A stretch of DNA of 16,367 nucleotides from positions 1 through 16,367 of the forward strand of contig CAVZXS010000035.1 of assembly GCA_963779325.1 (NCBI GenBank), written 5' to 3'. The stretch is from CAVZXS01 sp963779325. Its GTDB lineage: Bacteria; Bacteroidota; Bacteroidia; Chitinophagales; Chitinophagaceae. This document shows, piece after piece, positions 1 through 6,547 of the stretch. Made by a program: the position numbers and the translations under genes. The notes beneath the pieces were generated by a model, which saw only the letters and a list, made by a program, of their open reading frames with translations, was not told the origin of the DNA and did not search any database. The first letter of the stretch is position 1. Every line of letters starts with the position of its first letter.

Positions 1-129
1 AATTGTTCCGGTAAGTATACCGGGTGGGAATAGGGCAGGAGAGGTATTTTTTTGCTCTTTCGACACAACATGATCGTTCTGGCTGAATAAATCATCATTG
101 AATAGTAAAATCGTTGAAATGAAACATAC

Positions 130-1152
130 TTACTCATATTCAATTAATTTTTGAAGTAAAACAATTTGGTTATTGGCTCTTACTAAATTGTGGCCCGGGT
201 ATTTGGAACCGTAATACACATCATTGTTTATATAGTCCGTTAAAAAACGCATGGCTTGCATGTAAATCATAAACTTGCCTGCATATATAAAATGTCTTTT
301 TTCAGTCTCGGTCAGTTCATCCTGCATTTCACTCAGGTAACCTGCGGATATAGCTTTAAAATAGTCATCCCGTATTTCAATTTTACTGAAATCTTTTTCT
401 TCTTCACTTACCGGCGAGAGGTAGGTACGCAGCATATCACCGACATCGCTGATAAAATAACCGGGCATCACCGTATCCAGATCGATAACGCATAGCCCTT
501 TGTTATTATCATCAAACAATACATTGCTGATCTTGGTATCGTGATGCGTTACTCTTTTTTTAAATTCTTTATTATTGCAGATTTCCTGATAAGTATCTGA
601 AATATTTTTATACTTTTTTAAAAAAATAACGGCTTCAGCAGATTCGGCGATGCGTTCTGTATTTCCGGTTTTCAATGCATTCTCAAATTGCAGGTAGCGC
701 AAGCAGAGGTTATGAAAATCAGGCATTGTTATTTTTAACTTGCCGGCAGGAAAATCGGCAAGCAATTTGGTAAAACGTCCAAACTGCCGGGCTGCTTCAT
801 AGGCCTGGTCGGTTGTGTACACTACATCGATGGTATGAGATTTTTTTACAAAAGGGAACAGCCGAAAATATCCTTCGTCAGGCAGGTAAGCCATTTCGCC
901 GTTCACTAAAGTTTTTTTGGGCACAACAAAAAAATATTCAGGATGCACTTTTGAAAAATAGTCTGCAATGCTTTTAATGTTAAACGCAATGTCATCGGGG
1001 TTTTTAAAAACCTGCTGATTTATTCTTTGTAAAATATAACTGCTGCCGTTACTTTTAATATGCCAGGTATTATTGATTAACCCGGAGCCGAAAGGTATTA
1101 CTTCAGCATCTTCTTTATTAATTCCGTATGCAGTTAGAATGTTTTTTAACAT
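130..1152 (-). CDS. NahK-like sugar 1-kinase (APH phosphotransferase family)
   Basis: A 340-residue cytoplasmic protein with no signal peptide or membrane segment. It has the aminoglycoside-phosphotransferase/choline-kinase fold signatures: a nucleotide-loop-like GSGLINNTW (residues 22-30), a basic strand ending ILQRIN (40-45), the catalytic Brenner motif HHDTKISN (203-210, with H203, D205 and N210) and the metal-binding IDLDT (223-227). The HDTK..N and IDLDTVMPG wording resembles N-acetylhexosamine 1-kinase (NahK), which phosphorylates GlcNAc or GalNAc at the anomeric carbon, more than antibiotic kinases. The length fits that family. The start at 1152 has no competing upstream ATG. A LacI-type operator sits about 55 bp upstream (1205-1216), and lacI lies upstream on the same strand. 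A role as a sugar kinase in the regulated pathway is inferred; other anomeric sugars or homoserine-kinase-like substrates remain possible. Family call is firm, substrate weak. Confidence 0.85.
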   Translation of the reverse strand: MLKNILTAYGINKEDAEVIPFGSGLINNTWHIKSNGSSYILQRINQQVFKNPDDIAFNIKSIADYFSKVHPEYFFVVPKKTLVNGEMAYLPDEGYFRLFPFVKKSHTIDVVYTTDQAYEAARQFGRFTKLLADFPAGKLKITMPDFHNLCLRYLQFENALKTGNTERIAESAEAVIFLKKYKNISDTYQEICNNKEFKKRVTHHDTKISNVLFDDNNKGLCVIDLDTVMPGYFISDVGDMLRTYLSPVSEEEKDFSKIEIRDDYFKAISAGYLSEMQDELTETEKRHFIYAGKFMIYMQAMRFLTDYINNDVYYGSKYPGHNLVRANNQIVLLQKLIEYE

Positions 1153-1204
1153 GGAGATAATCTATGGTTATTAAAATTATTGAAAGGCGGGTGAGAAAAA
1201 ATAT

Positions 1205-1216
1205 GCAAACGCTTGC
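1205..1216. promoter_or_regulatory. LacI-family operator O1, upstream of the kinase
   Basis: GCAAACGCTTGC is a 12-bp dyad with one mismatched pair, centred on CpG between 1210 and 1211. It matches the general LacI/PurR-family operator pattern (GCAAACGTTTGC type). Its reverse complement contains the same 10-bp core, CAAGCGTTTG, as operator O3 at 2380-2389. It lies in the 131-bp gap between the lacI stop and the kinase start, so it most plausibly controls the kinase. Binding by the adjacent LacI protein is inferred. Confidence 0.7.
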
Positions 1217-1273
1217 GTGAAAGGCACCAAGAGGATAAAACAGTGTTTATTGACCATGCGATTACAAATCAAC

Positions 1274-1296
1274 AAAAAACAGATTAAAGCTGTTTT
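1274..1296 (-). terminator. Weak intrinsic terminator candidate at the end of lacI
   Basis: Reading the minus strand, a 7-bp stem AAAACAG/CTGTTTT (1290-1296 with 1276-1282) encloses a 7-nt loop and runs into six consecutive T residues (1279-1274). The lacI stop codon (1284-1286) lies in the loop. Only two of seven pairs are G-C, so termination would be inefficient at best. It would partly separate lacI from the kinase, which has its own operator. Confidence 0.35.
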
Positions 1297-2324
1297 GCAT
1301 CATGCACCATTAATTGGGACTCTAAAATTATTTTGTAATAAGCGGCAGCACCGTTTTCCGTATCACCCTTGGATTTCTGTTGCAAAAGATCAATTAACGT
1401 TTCGGTTGCTTTTTGTCCCTGTTGGTACGGGAACTGTTCTACGGAAGCCAACGGCGGAAAGGCCGTGTAATTGCTGATGGGTAAATTGGCATAACTCACA
1501 AAGCAAATGTCCTTATTGATTTTAAATTTCATTTTTCGTGCCTGCTGCACCGCATCCAGCGCTACATAATCATTAAAAGCCACGATAGCCGTGGGTCTTC
1601 GTTTGCCCGTTAATAATTTTTCGGTAGCGGCATATACACATTCTTTTGTCAGGTCGCAATTCATAATTAAAGCCGGGTCATATTTCAAACGGCTCTTGGT
1701 CATGGCCTGTATATAACCCTCCAGGCGTTCTTTGGTAGCCGGTAATTTTTCGGGGCCATTAATCATGCCGATGATACGGTGGCCTTTATCAAACAAAAAA
1801 TTAATTGCCTGGATAGTGCCGTTCACCATATTGCAGGCTACATAGTGTATGTTGGGTATTTTAGGAATACGATCAAAGAATACGACGGGAATATTGTATC
1901 GCTGTAATGCTTCAAAATGTTCGTAGCTGTTGGTATTTTTTGAAATAGAGATGAGCAGCCCGTCCACCCGGTGTTTCTTCATAGTGTCAATCAGCAGCTT
2001 TTCTTTTTCCACGCTGTCATGGCTCTGGCCCATCAGTACAGTATAATTTGCTTTTTGTGCTGCATCTTCTATACCGCTGATAGCAGACGAAAAAAAAGCT
2101 TCACTCAGTTCGGGCAAAATAACCCCGATAGTAAATGTTTTTCCCTGCTGAAAAAAAATGGCTGTTTGATTGGGCTCGTAGTGTAATTGTTTGGCCAATT
2201 CCTGCACTCTTGCTTTGGTACGCAGCCCAATGCTGGGATGATCGTGCAATGCACGGGATACGGTAGAAACAGAAATATTTAACTGTTTCGCTATTTCTTT
2301 TATGGTAGGCAATCTGTTTTCCAT
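1284..2324 (-). CDS. LacI/GalR-family transcriptional regulator
   Basis: A 346-residue DNA-binding repressor-type protein of normal family length. The N-terminal helix-turn-helix is at residues 7-26 (TIKEIAKQLN then ISVSTVSRAL), followed by HYEPN (48-52) and the hinge. From about residue 63 (TFTIGVILPE) it has a periplasmic-binding-protein-like effector domain, with family landmarks such as DGLLIS, VVFFDR, GHRIIGMING, RLEGY and AIVAFNDYVALD. The hinge reads QTAIFF; Phe58 occupies the place where LacI/PurR have the leucine that wedges into the central CpG of the operator. It is divergent from the DUF5009-galM pair across a 127-bp spacer holding two operators, so autoregulation and control of both sides is likely. 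The ligand is probably a sugar or sugar phosphate, not identifiable here. Family call is very firm. Confidence 0.96.
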   Translation of the reverse strand: MENRLPTIKEIAKQLNISVSTVSRALHDHPSIGLRTKARVQELAKQLHYEPNQTAIFFQQGKTFTIGVILPELSEAFFSSAISGIEDAAQKANYTVLMGQSHDSVEKEKLLIDTMKKHRVDGLLISISKNTNSYEHFEALQRYNIPVVFFDRIPKIPNIHYVACNMVNGTIQAINFLFDKGHRIIGMINGPEKLPATKERLEGYIQAMTKSRLKYDPALIMNCDLTKECVYAATEKLLTGKRRPTAIVAFNDYVALDAVQQARKMKFKINKDICFVSYANLPISNYTAFPPLASVEQFPYQQGQKATETLIDLLQQKSKGDTENGAAAYYKIILESQLMVHDAKQL

Positions 2325-2357
2325 GTAAATAAAGCTAAGCTAAATTAAAAAACTTAT

Positions 2358-2369
2358 GCAAACGTTTGA
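2358..2369. promoter_or_regulatory. LacI-family operator O2, lacI/DUF5009 spacer
   Basis: GCAAACGTTTGA contains the perfect 10-bp palindrome CAAACGTTTG (2359-2368), centred on CpG between 2363 and 2364. It lies 34 bp from the lacI start codon and about 83 bp before the DUF5009 start. The next operator's centre is exactly 21 bp away, so both present the same face of the helix. Regulation of both divergent genes by the adjacent LacI protein is inferred. Confidence 0.75.
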
Positions 2370-2378
2370 CTGAATATT

Positions 2379-2390
2379 TCAAGCGTTTGC
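2379..2390. promoter_or_regulatory. LacI-family operator O3, lacI/DUF5009 spacer
   Basis: TCAAGCGTTTGC is an imperfect copy of the same dyad, centred on CpG between 2384 and 2385. Its 10-bp core CAAGCGTTTG (2380-2389) is the exact reverse complement of the O1 core. It contains a TTTG (2386-2389) followed 16 nt later by TATATTG (2406-2412), loosely like the Bacteroidota -33/-7 promoter elements. If that is the promoter of the DUF5009-galM unit, binding here would block it. The promoter assignment is weak. Confidence 0.7.
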
Positions 2391-2451
2391 ACAAGATAAG
2401 TGATGTATATTGATATTGTCGATCGAATAACTATAACTAATTTAACAGTAT

Positions 2452-3567
2452 ATGGCTTTACAGGAAAAAACAATTGCCTCAAACAGGCTGCTCTCTATTG
2501 ATGTAATGCGTGGGTTGATTATGATTTTATTGGCAGCCGAAAGTTGTTTGCTATACGAATCATTACATGAGCTAAAACTCCCGGGTGTTTTTGGGCGGAT
2601 GGTAGATCAATTTTTTCATCATCCCTGGCACGGTTTGCGTTTTTGGGATTTGGTACAACCTTCCTTTATGACGATGGCGGGTTCCGCAATGTTTATTTCT
2701 TATTATTATAAAACCAAGAAGGGTGTTTCATGGGAACAAAATTTCAGGCATATAGCTATTCGCTGTTTCAAATTATTTATTTGCGGCACGGCTTTGCATT
2801 GTGTGTATGCGGGTAAATTGGTTTGGGAATTATGGAATGTACTTACACAATTATCCGTTACTACAATCATCGCCTATCTCATTATTCGTAAGTCGGCGGT
2901 ATTTCAAATTATTTTTTCTATCGGGCTATTATTATTGACCGAAGTCCTGTACCGCTTTGTATTAATGCCCGGTTACGATCAACCCTTTACTGATCAGCAC
3001 AACTTTGGTAATTATATGGATATGGTACTGATGGGAAAAATAAACAGCGACGGATGGGTAGCTATTAATATTATACCAACAGCCGTGCATACTATTGGCG
3101 GTGCGGTGGCAGGCAAATTATTAATCAGTGAAAAAACTGCTTCAGAGAAAATAAAAATATTATTAATAGCGGGTGCAGCCTGTTTGTTGTTGGGTTTCGG
3201 GTTAGATTGGCTGAATATTACACCCATTATAAAACGCATCAGCACATCTTCCTTTGTATTGTCATCAATCGGTTGGGTTTTATTGATGATGGCTTTTTTA
3301 TATTGGCTGATTGACATAAAACATATCAATAAATATGCATGGGTCTTTGTGGTGGTGGGTATGAATTCCATTTTTATTTACCTGTTTTTTGAAACGGTGG
3401 GGCATCAATGGCTGAATGGAGCAGTGGGTGTTTTTGCAAAAGGCTTTTTAGGCTTTACCGGTCTTAATGATAAAATCTTAGCCGTATTATCTGCATTGAC
3501 CACTTTATTCGTCGAGTGGTATTTATGTTATTGGTTATACAAGAGAAAGATATTTTTTAAACTGTAG
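2452..3567 (+). CDS. DUF5009 / HGSNAT-NagX-like membrane acyltransferase-family protein
   Basis: A 371-residue polytopic inner-membrane protein with about ten hydrophobic segments and no cleaved signal. Hallmarks of the heparan-alpha-glucosaminide N-acetyltransferase-like family are present: SIDVMRGLIMILL (15-27), FFHHPWHGLRFWDLVQPSF (54-72), NIIPTAVHTIGG (206-217), PIIKRISTSSFVL (258-270) and VVGMNSIFIYL (301-311). His56 aligns with the histidine that carries the acetyl group in human HGSNAT (KHASWNG region); His57 and His60 are adjacent. Human HGSNAT moves acetyl from cytosolic acetyl-CoA to terminal glucosamine across a membrane. Bacterial NagX-like members occur in GlcNAc/chitin gene sets, where acetyl transfer or transport has been suggested. 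It is followed 7 bp later by galM and preceded by two LacI operators, so it is probably an inducible part of sugar catabolism. Family call is firm, activity unproven. Confidence 0.85.
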   Translation: MALQEKTIASNRLLSIDVMRGLIMILLAAESCLLYESLHELKLPGVFGRMVDQFFHHPWHGLRFWDLVQPSFMTMAGSAMFISYYYKTKKGVSWEQNFRHIAIRCFKLFICGTALHCVYAGKLVWELWNVLTQLSVTTIIAYLIIRKSAVFQIIFSIGLLLLTEVLYRFVLMPGYDQPFTDQHNFGNYMDMVLMGKINSDGWVAINIIPTAVHTIGGAVAGKLLISEKTASEKIKILLIAGAACLLLGFGLDWLNITPIIKRISTSSFVLSSIGWVLLMMAFLYWLIDIKHINKYAWVFVVVGMNSIFIYLFFETVGHQWLNGAVGVFAKGFLGFTGLNDKILAVLSALTTLFVEWYLCYWLYKRKIFFKL

Positions 3568-3574
3568 GGTAAGA

Positions 3575-4687
3575 ATGGAAAAAGACGATCGATCATATAC
3601 AGAAGTTGCTGCCCGGAAAGGGGTACTCAAAAATATTGTAAAAGAAAAATGGGGCATTGCTGACGGGCTGGAAGTATTTCTTTATCACCTGACTGCTCCA
3701 TCAGGTATGAAACTATCCATTTCCAATTACGGCGGTATTATACAATCGCTTTTTACTGCCGATAAAAACGGAGACTATCATGATATTGTTTTAGGTTATA
3801 ATACATTACAAGAATACATAAATGACCCTTTTTATATCGGGTGCATTGTCGGCAGGTATGCAAATCGTATTGATGAAGGGAAAATTAGTATTGACGGAAT
3901 CGATTATCAGTTATCAGTTTTACCCGGAGGATATCATTTGCACGGAGGCAATAAAGGATTTAATAAAGTAGTGTGGCAAGCCAAAGAGTTTGAAGAAAAA
4001 AAAAGCAGCGGAATAAAATTGTCTTACCTGAGCAGGCACCTCGAAGAAGGTTTTCCGGGAAACTTGCTTGTGAACGTAACATACAGTATTGATCAAGCTG
4101 ATCGGTTGACGATTGAGTACACTGCTGAAACGGACCAAGCAACCTGCCTGAACCTGACACAGCACAGTTATTTTAATCTGTCGGGGAAGGCAGGCAGCTC
4201 TGTTGAAAATCATTTGTTGAAAATAAATGCAGATTATTTTTTACCTGTAAATGATAAAATTATTCCTGCGGGAGAATTCAAGTCTGTACAGAGTACACCT
4301 TTTGATTTTAGCACATTCAATACAATAGGAGAGAGAATAAATGATACCGATACGCAATTGGAATACGGAAAGGGTTACGATCACAGCTATGTATTGGAAA
4401 AAAATCATACGCCTGTTTTAAAAGAAGCTGCTACGATAACGGAGCCGGAAAGCCGAAGGTGCATTAAAGTGCAGACCACCGAGCCGGGTATTCATTTTTA
4501 TTCAGGTAATTATTTAAGTAATGAATATGCAGGCAAGCAAAATATACCGTTTCAAAAAAGAAACGCTTTTTGTTTGGAGACGCAGCACTTTGGTGATTCG
4601 CCCAACAAGCCGCAGTTTCCGGCCACATGGTTACAGCCCGGAGAGAATTTTTATAGTAAAACGGTATTTGAGTTTTCTTTAATGTAA
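3575..4687 (+). CDS. galM: Aldose 1-epimerase (galactose mutarotase)
   Basis: A 370-residue protein of the GalM family, which interconverts alpha and beta anomers of aldoses such as galactose and glucose. Visible motifs are GRYANRI (93-99), HLHGG (121-125), TQHSYFNL (195-202), YDHSYVL (268-274) and FCLETQHFGDSPN (332-344). By alignment with Lactococcus lactis GalM, H123, H197 (acid), D269 and E335 (base) match the known active-site His96, His170, Asp243 and Glu304; the H-to-H spacing of 74 is identical. No signal peptide is evident, so it is probably cytoplasmic. No other Met precedes the conserved core, which supports this start. It sits 7 bp after the DUF5009 gene in an apparent two-gene operon behind LacI operators. 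It could supply the correct anomer to the nearby anomeric kinase (inference). Confidence 0.93.
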   Translation: MEKDDRSYTEVAARKGVLKNIVKEKWGIADGLEVFLYHLTAPSGMKLSISNYGGIIQSLFTADKNGDYHDIVLGYNTLQEYINDPFYIGCIVGRYANRIDEGKISIDGIDYQLSVLPGGYHLHGGNKGFNKVVWQAKEFEEKKSSGIKLSYLSRHLEEGFPGNLLVNVTYSIDQADRLTIEYTAETDQATCLNLTQHSYFNLSGKAGSSVENHLLKINADYFLPVNDKIIPAGEFKSVQSTPFDFSTFNTIGERINDTDTQLEYGKGYDHSYVLEKNHTPVLKEAATITEPESRRCIKVQTTEPGIHFYSGNYLSNEYAGKQNIPFQKRNAFCLETQHFGDSPNKPQFPATWLQPGENFYSKTVFEFSLM

Positions 4688-4848
4688 AAGTGATAACAAA
4701 AAAGATGATGTATAATTTCAACTCTTTCAAGGTCTTAAAAAGAGTCTTAAAAAAACGGCTTTGTAAGTGCGGAGTTGAAGCTAAACAATGGCGAAAGCCG
4801 GGCAAACCACTCGCTGAAGATGTATTTTTTTATATACAATAAGCCTTA

Positions 4849-4887
4849 GTAGCAAGTAATGGTATTTTGCTTTCAATTATTTACTAC
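4849..4887. terminator. AT-rich hairpin between convergent galM and cytochrome genes
   Basis: GTAGCAAGTAA (4849-4859) pairs with TTATTTACTAC (4877-4887) over 11 positions with one mismatch and one G-T wobble, around a 17-nt loop. It lies in the 211-bp space where two convergent transcripts meet. There is no clean T-tract on either side, so a terminator role is only a suggestion. The rest of 4688-4898 contains two interleaved inverted repeats (see findings) and no convincing gene. Confidence 0.3.
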
Positions 4888-4898
4888 GGTCTGATTAA

Positions 4899-6149
4899 TT
4901 ACTTCTGTAATTTTATCTTCGCCATAAACTCCTTTACTTTTTCGGGATAGACAGCAATCTTATGCGTACGAACAAGATCAGGTATAGTTTTTTTTGCAGC
5001 GGATAAGGTTAATGTTATTTTTTCGGATGGCAGCATGGGCATATGACAATCTATACAGTTGTTATTTAGTTTTTCCTTTTTTTCTGCCGAAAGAGACAGG
5101 CTTGTATGTTTGGTATCCGTATGACAGGTAATACATCTTTGTGAGAATGTCTTTGAATCGTTCGCTTCATTTTTGTGTACGTTATGGCAGGATGAACAAT
5201 CCAACTGAGTGTTTATTTGAAAACATTTACTCGCCATTAAAAGCCCGTATTGATTACCGTGAACATCGAGTGTAGAAACACTATCCGTATTATAGCCCGC
5301 CGATGAAAAGTGATCCAATTTATCTCCTGTGGAAAATGAGAAGGCAGGTTTCAATGCCTTTCTGAAACCCGAGTGACAAAGTGCGCATCCATCCAGTCTT
5401 TGTTGCCTGTCCAATTGTTTTGTACTAATAATATACTTCGCAGTTTTTTCTCCCGGGTTATTTTTTTGAAAGTTTACATGATCAGCCGCAGGGCCATGAC
5501 ATCTTTCGCAATCAATACCATATATAATTGAGTTTTTATTATAAATCGGAATACTGTCTTTGTCCTCACTCACTTCAGCGTAAGTTCCGTGACATTCCAT
5601 GCATTGAGCGGGGATTATTCTGTCGAAGTTTATAAAATTTGTCGGAAAACCGGGGCTGTTGCACCAACTATCTAAAGGTGTGTAATATGAAACGGGGAGT
5701 TGGTATAATGTGTTATTCCTCCAATACAAATAACTTTGGCCCTTTCTGCCGGAACCTATCACGATGTCAAATTGTTCACGCTGAAATTCTATACCATTCA
5801 TATACGAAGTCTGGAAATAAGTATCTTTCTTTTTTTCCAGCTGCACTTCCATCCATTTATTATAGACAAACCTGTTTTTACCGTCGGAAAAACTCCCTTT
5901 AATAAATTCTTTTGATGCCGGTCTTGAATCCAGGTAATGCGCCGTTTTAATATGACTTTCATAAATATTTTTATGACAACCGGCGCAAGATGCAGAACCT
6001 GCAAACTTTTTTTCGTTACCGGTTTCAAGTGTGGAGCTTTTTGCAGATTGATTGGATGTAGTAAACATTACATTGCCAAAATAGACCAATGCTAAAAGAC
6101 CAAGAACAACATAACTGCTGCTTCCTATTTTTTTAAAATAACCGGGCAT
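4899..6149 (-). CDS. Membrane-anchored heptaheme c-type cytochrome (cytochrome c554-like)
   Basis: Starting at the ATG at 6149 gives 416 residues. The open frame extends to 6239, but those 30 extra residues are AT-coded, rich in Phe, Ile and Cys, and look like untranslated leader. The protein begins MPGYFKKIG followed by a hydrophobic anchor (about 12-28), then a periplasmic domain. Seven CxxCH heme c sites are visible at residues 55 (CAGCH), 183 (CMECH), 214 (CERCH), 255 (CALCH), 318 (CSSCH), 339 (CITCH) and 365 (CIDCH). The stretch between the first two, with IGSGRKGQSYLYWR and LDSWCNSPGF, resembles cytochrome c554-like multiheme proteins of environmental Bacteroidota and Planctomycetes. 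It would carry electrons in the periplasm. It is divergent from susC across about 400 bp containing a LacI-type operator. Partner and substrate are unknown; heme count is certain, subfamily less so. Confidence 0.85.
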   Translation of the reverse strand: MPGYFKKIGSSSYVVLGLLALVYFGNVMFTTSNQSAKSSTLETGNEKKFAGSASCAGCHKNIYESHIKTAHYLDSRPASKEFIKGSFSDGKNRFVYNKWMEVQLEKKKDTYFQTSYMNGIEFQREQFDIVIGSGRKGQSYLYWRNNTLYQLPVSYYTPLDSWCNSPGFPTNFINFDRIIPAQCMECHGTYAEVSEDKDSIPIYNKNSIIYGIDCERCHGPAADHVNFQKNNPGEKTAKYIISTKQLDRQQRLDGCALCHSGFRKALKPAFSFSTGDKLDHFSSAGYNTDSVSTLDVHGNQYGLLMASKCFQINTQLDCSSCHNVHKNEANDSKTFSQRCITCHTDTKHTSLSLSAEKKEKLNNNCIDCHMPMLPSEKITLTLSAAKKTIPDLVRTHKIAVYPEKVKEFMAKIKLQK

Positions 6150-6414
6150 ATCAAAAATTGTAAAACAACAAATAAAAATATAATTGCGTAAACAAGTTAA
6201 GTTAATTAAAATTATGAAAAAGATGAACTGAGATTGCAATTACACTCACTTTATGTAATACAATAATTAGTTAGAATTATTTTGTGAAGTGGAGGTGCTT
6301 TGCCGTGTCAACATTTATATAAACAGAGCAGCGATGTAATACTTCAATAGGTTTATAAGCCTTTATTTACGAAAATAATAAAATTAAAAGCACAGTTTAT
6401 GCACAACAATCTAC

Positions 6415-6426
6415 GCAAACGTTTGC
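6415..6426. promoter_or_regulatory. LacI-family operator O4 (perfect palindrome) upstream of susC
   Basis: GCAAACGTTTGC is a perfect 12-bp palindrome centred on CpG between 6420 and 6421. It is the most symmetric of the four sites in the window. It lies 122 bp before the susC start and well upstream of the cytochrome start on the other strand, so susC is the likelier target. The match to the sites beside lacI suggests the same regulator acts here, although another LacI paralog with the same consensus could do so. Confidence 0.72.
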
Positions 6427-6499
6427 CTAAAAACGTAGGGGGGTAAGGGTTTATGTCGTTCTTTAATATATATTTATAGTATAGATAATAATTTTTTTT

Positions 6500-6530
6500 A
6501 AAGACTGGTGAGTCTTTTTATTTTTTTTAA
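6500..6530 (+). terminator. Terminator-like hairpin in the susC leader
   Basis: AAAGACT (6500-6506) and AGTCTTT (6511-6517) form a perfect 7-bp stem with a GGTG loop, followed by a nearly pure T tract ending about 6528. The T tract exists only on the plus strand. It lies 30 bp before the susC ATG and downstream of the operator, so it could be an attenuator of susC or the end of a short leader RNA. The stem is AT-rich (two G-C pairs) and so may be weak. Confidence 0.45.
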
Positions 6531-6547
6531 CCAAAAACTGCTATACT

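Larger units (their letters stand above)
6150..6547. other. Cytochrome/susC divergent intergenic region
   Basis: About 400 bp with no convincing gene. It holds the start region of the cytochrome gene, a 14-nt near-palindrome AGGTTTATAAGCCT (6349-6362), a short TTTATATAAA palindrome (6314-6323), the perfect LacI-type operator (6415-6426), a G-rich run (6438-6443) and a terminator-like hairpin just before susC (6500-6530). A TATATTTA (6469-6476) is close to the Bacteroidota -7 pattern TAnnTTTG, but no matching upstream element is seen at the right distance. Confidence 0.6.

Noticed and set aside
1..129. Possible start of another minus-strand gene running off the left edge
   Set aside because: One minus-strand frame is open from the kinase stop to the edge and gives protein-like sequence after a GTG at 66-64, but it has no ATG. 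A second frame has an ATG at 98-96 but reads less like protein, and a plus-strand frame is open up to a stop near 72. The evidence does not choose between them.
4464..4805. Minus-strand open frame across the galM end and spacer
   Set aside because: It is mostly antisense to galM, whose catalytic Glu region it covers, and lacks recognisable protein features.
6150..6239. Cytochrome start at 6239, adding 30 residues
   Set aside because: The extension is AT-rich and Phe/Ile/Cys-rich and would place a second hydrophobic stretch before the natural MPGYFKK anchor, so the ATG at 6149 is the better start.
6314..6323. TTTATATAAA palindrome as an operator
   Set aside because: A 10-bp AT-only palindrome is expected by chance in spacer DNA this AT-rich.
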